Assembly (NCBI GenBank): GCA_945957495.1
Contig: CAMFLG010000153.1
Coordinates: 1-7,200 of the forward strand
Direction of reading: 5' to 3'
Length of the DNA stretch: 7,200 bases
Origin: an uncultured Pseudorhodobacter sp.
GTDB lineage: Bacteria > Pseudomonadota > Alphaproteobacteria > Rhodobacterales > Rhodobacteraceae
Shown piece after piece: positions 5,322-7,200 of this stretch (positions are counted from its first letter, which is position 1; the number at the start of each line of letters is the position of its first letter). The notes beneath the pieces are model-generated. The model did not search any database. It saw nothing but the letters and a program-made list of their open reading frames with translations, and was not told where the DNA came from. A program made the position numbers and the translations under genes.

Positions 5322-6986
5322 TTACACCACGATTTCTTTGGGCTTGCGCCAGTTGAACCAGACTTCAACGATCGCCCGCGTCACCCACAGCGCGGTAAAG
5401 ACCGAGGTGATGATGCCGATGCCCAGCACAACAGCAAAGCCGCGCACCGGGCCAGAACCCATGATGAACAGAACCGCCGCCGTGATCAGCGTCGTCAGGT
5501 TGGCGTCGATGATCGCACTCATCGCCCGCTCATAGCCAATCTCGATGGCCCGCGCCGGACCCTTCTGTACCCGCAATTCCTCGCGGATGCGTTCGTATAC
5601 CAGCACGTTGGCATCCACCGCCATGCCGATGGTCAGCACGATCCCGGCGATGCCCGGCAGGGTCAGCGTTCCGCCGATCGCCGACAACACTCCAAAGATC
5701 AGCGCCATGTTGATCATCAGCGCGATATTGGCAAACAGCCCGAACAGCCCATAAACCGCCAACATGAACAAGCCCACGGCAACAATGCCGATCACTGCCG
5801 CAATCCGGCCCGCATCAATGCTGTCCTGCCCCAGTTCCGGGCCGATGGTGCGCTGTTCCAGGAAGTTCATCTTCGCAGGCAACGCCCCCGCCCGCAGCAG
5901 TACGGCCAGCTGCGTCGATTCCTCCAGCGTGAAGTTGCCGGTGATGATACCCGATCCGCCCGCGATATGGCTTTGGATCACGGGGGCAGAGATCACCTCG
6001 TCATCCAGCACAATCGCGAAAGGCTCGCCGATATGCGCCGCGGTGTAGTCGCCAAAGGCCCGCGCCCCGCCCGCGTTGAAGCGGAAACTCACTGCAGGCC
6101 GACCGTTCTGGTCAAACGAGGGCTGCGCGTCGGTCAATTCTTCGCCCGAAACCACCGGCGTTTCCTCGATGATATAATACACGCCCTGTTCGTTCATCGA
6201 CGGCAACAGCTTGTTGCGCGGGCCTGCGTCGGCACCCGCATTGGTCGTGCGCCCCACCACCGGGTTGAAGGTCAGCTTGGCGGTGGTGCCGATGATCTTG
6301 ATCAACTCTTCCGCCGACCCGATGCCCGGCACCTGAATCAGGATGCGATCGGTGCCCTCGCGCTGAATCGTCGGCTCGCGCGTGCCCACCTCGTCCACAC
6401 GGCGACGAATGATTTCAAGGCTTTGCTGCATGGTGCGCGTGTCTGTTGCCACCTTTTCCGGTTCCGACAGTTGCACCACGATCTCATCGCCATCCACGGT
6501 AACGGTCAGATCGTTCTGGCCAACGCCCGTCAGGCTGACGACCGGGGTCGCCAGCGCCTTCACCTTCTCCACCGCAACAGCCATGCCATCCGGTTTGGAA
6601 ATCGTCACCCGCAGCGTACCGGGGGCGGATGGGTTTCGCCGCACCGACCCCACCTGATCACGCACATCGCGCAGGGCGTCGCGCACTTCCGGCCACAGCG
6701 AATCCATGCGCTGCGCGTAAACGTCCGAAACCTGCACTTCCGCCAGCAGATGCGCCCCGCCCCGCAGGTCAAGCCCCAGGTTCACCAAGGCAGACGGCAG
6801 GAAAGACGGCCACTCCGCCATCGCAGCGGTCTGCTCTTCGGTGGCAAAACCCGCCGCCTCAGCCGCCTTGCTGGCGTCGTTATGCGCTTCGACATTCGAA
6901 TAGAACAGGTTTGGCAAGGCAGCCAATATGCCCCAGGCGCAGATCGCAAGGATCAGAAGGCGCTTCCACAGCGGCGTATGCAACAT
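5322..6986 (-). CDS. secD: Protein translocase subunit SecD
   Basis: SecD is the larger partner of SecF and supplies the moving periplasmic P1 domain that helps complete protein export. The 554-residue protein, a usual length for alphaproteobacteria, has a first span at about 9-29. The motif GLDLRGG lies at 71-77 after a short periplasmic Ala/Glu-rich stretch (33-58). The P1 region runs to about residue 385 and includes LEIIRRRVDEVGTREPTIQREG (190-211). LRAGALP (364-370) precedes five C-terminal spans (about 393-545). Asp458 in LTIGMAVDANVLVYERIREE (451-470) corresponds to the conserved intramembrane aspartate of the SecD family. The ATG at 6986 gives the standard MLHTPLWKRL start, although its Shine-Dalgarno is weak (GGAC, 5 nt upstream). 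It is 36 nt after yajC and 11 nt before secF. Confidence 0.97.
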   Translation of the reverse strand: MLHTPLWKRLLILAICAWGILAALPNLFYSNVEAHNDASKAAEAAGFATEEQTAAMAEWPSFLPSALVNLGLDLRGGAHLLAEVQVSDVYAQRMDSLWPEVRDALRDVRDQVGSVRRNPSAPGTLRVTISKPDGMAVAVEKVKALATPVVSLTGVGQNDLTVTVDGDEIVVQLSEPEKVATDTRTMQQSLEIIRRRVDEVGTREPTIQREGTDRILIQVPGIGSAEELIKIIGTTAKLTFNPVVGRTTNAGADAGPRNKLLPSMNEQGVYYIIEETPVVSGEELTDAQPSFDQNGRPAVSFRFNAGGARAFGDYTAAHIGEPFAIVLDDEVISAPVIQSHIAGGSGIITGNFTLEESTQLAVLLRAGALPAKMNFLEQRTIGPELGQDSIDAGRIAAVIGIVAVGLFMLAVYGLFGLFANIALMINMALIFGVLSAIGGTLTLPGIAGIVLTIGMAVDANVLVYERIREELRVQKGPARAIEIGYERAMSAIIDANLTTLITAAVLFIMGSGPVRGFAVVLGIGIITSVFTALWVTRAIVEVWFNWRKPKEIVV

Positions 6987-7022
6987 GAGTTGTCCGTTTC
7001 AGGCAGAGAAGAAGGTGGCAGT

Positions 7023-7200
7023 TCAGGCAGCGGTGGCGGGTTCGGTCTTGTTCATGACCTGCACGATGGTGTGCTTGAGGATTTTCACCTTCACACCATC
7101 GGCAATCTCAACCTCAAGCACGCCGTCATCGTTCACCTTGATGACTTTGCCGATGATACCGCCCTGGGTCAGCACCTGATCGCCACGCCGCAGCGCATCA
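7023..7200 (-). CDS. yajC: YajC, Sec translocase accessory subunit, C-terminal part
   Basis: This is the last 58 codons of yajC; the 5' part, including the single membrane span, lies beyond the right edge. YajC is a small inner-membrane protein that copurifies with SecDF and the Sec holotranslocon. The visible part is the cytoplasmic domain. It contains LRRGDQVLTQGGIIGKVIKV (visible residues 3-22), the YajC-family hallmark, then the beta-rich VNDDGVLEVEIADGVKVKILKHTIVQV, and it ends in a short Thr/Ala tail with stop TGA at 7025-7023. Full-length YajC is usually about 90-115 residues, so about half is visible. It leads the yajC-secD-secF run on this strand. Any promoter would be outside the window. 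Confidence 0.95.
   Translation of the reverse strand, partial: DALRRGDQVLTQGGIIGKVIKVNDDGVLEVEIADGVKVKILKHTIVQVMNKTEPATAA

Noticed and set aside
1..7200. Mobile element, CRISPR array, tRNA or rRNA, or defence or biosynthetic novelty
   Set aside because: No transposase or integrase motifs, no regularly spaced direct repeats and no RNA gene signature were seen on either strand. The window is a compact housekeeping region.

Overview
The window is GC-rich, densely packed chromosomal DNA. Its gene order, acnA | ccmGDCBA | Mth938-like gene | secF-secD-yajC, suggests an alphaproteobacterium of the Rhodobacterales (Rhodobacter/Paracoccus/Roseobacter type). The family assignments rest on protein motifs read directly from translation. 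The taxon is inferred from gene order, protein flavour and base composition.

Layout from left to right. (1) The 3' end of an aconitase gene on the + strand (1-423) is followed by about 200 bp of non-coding DNA. That stretch holds a long imperfect inverted repeat (425-519), a small palindrome (527-541) and a clear intrinsic terminator (546-580). (2) A possible 43-residue membrane protein gene lies on the + strand (631-762). (3) A cytochrome c maturation cluster runs right to left on the - strand: ccmA, ccmB, ccmC, ccmD, ccmG (helABCDX in Rhodobacter naming), then an uncharacterised secreted four-cysteine protein. Most junctions are 4-8 nt overlaps (ATGA or GTGA), implying translational coupling. 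The exception is ccmB-ccmC, which has a 44-nt spacer with a small perfect hairpin. (4) A terminator-like hairpin separates ccmA from an upstream block, also on the - strand: yajC (partial), secD, secF and a small Mth938/NDUFAF3-like gene.

How the genes work together. CcmA and CcmB form an ABC transporter that acts with CcmC and CcmD to load and release heme for the CcmE chaperone. CcmG is the periplasmic membrane-anchored thioredoxin that keeps apocytochrome CXXCH cysteines reduced. SecD, SecF and YajC assist Sec-dependent export and membrane insertion, which deliver apocytochromes and membrane proteins. The Mth938-like protein is related to the complex I assembly factor NDUFAF3. The - strand block is thus a plausible respiratory-membrane biogenesis unit. 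CcmE, CcmF and CcmH/I are not in the window.

I found no mobile element, CRISPR array, tRNA, rRNA or defence system. The content is mostly well-known housekeeping. The parts worth a second look are the post-acnA inverted repeat, the small membrane ORF, the secreted four-cysteine protein at the end of the ccm operon, and the two intra-operonic hairpins.
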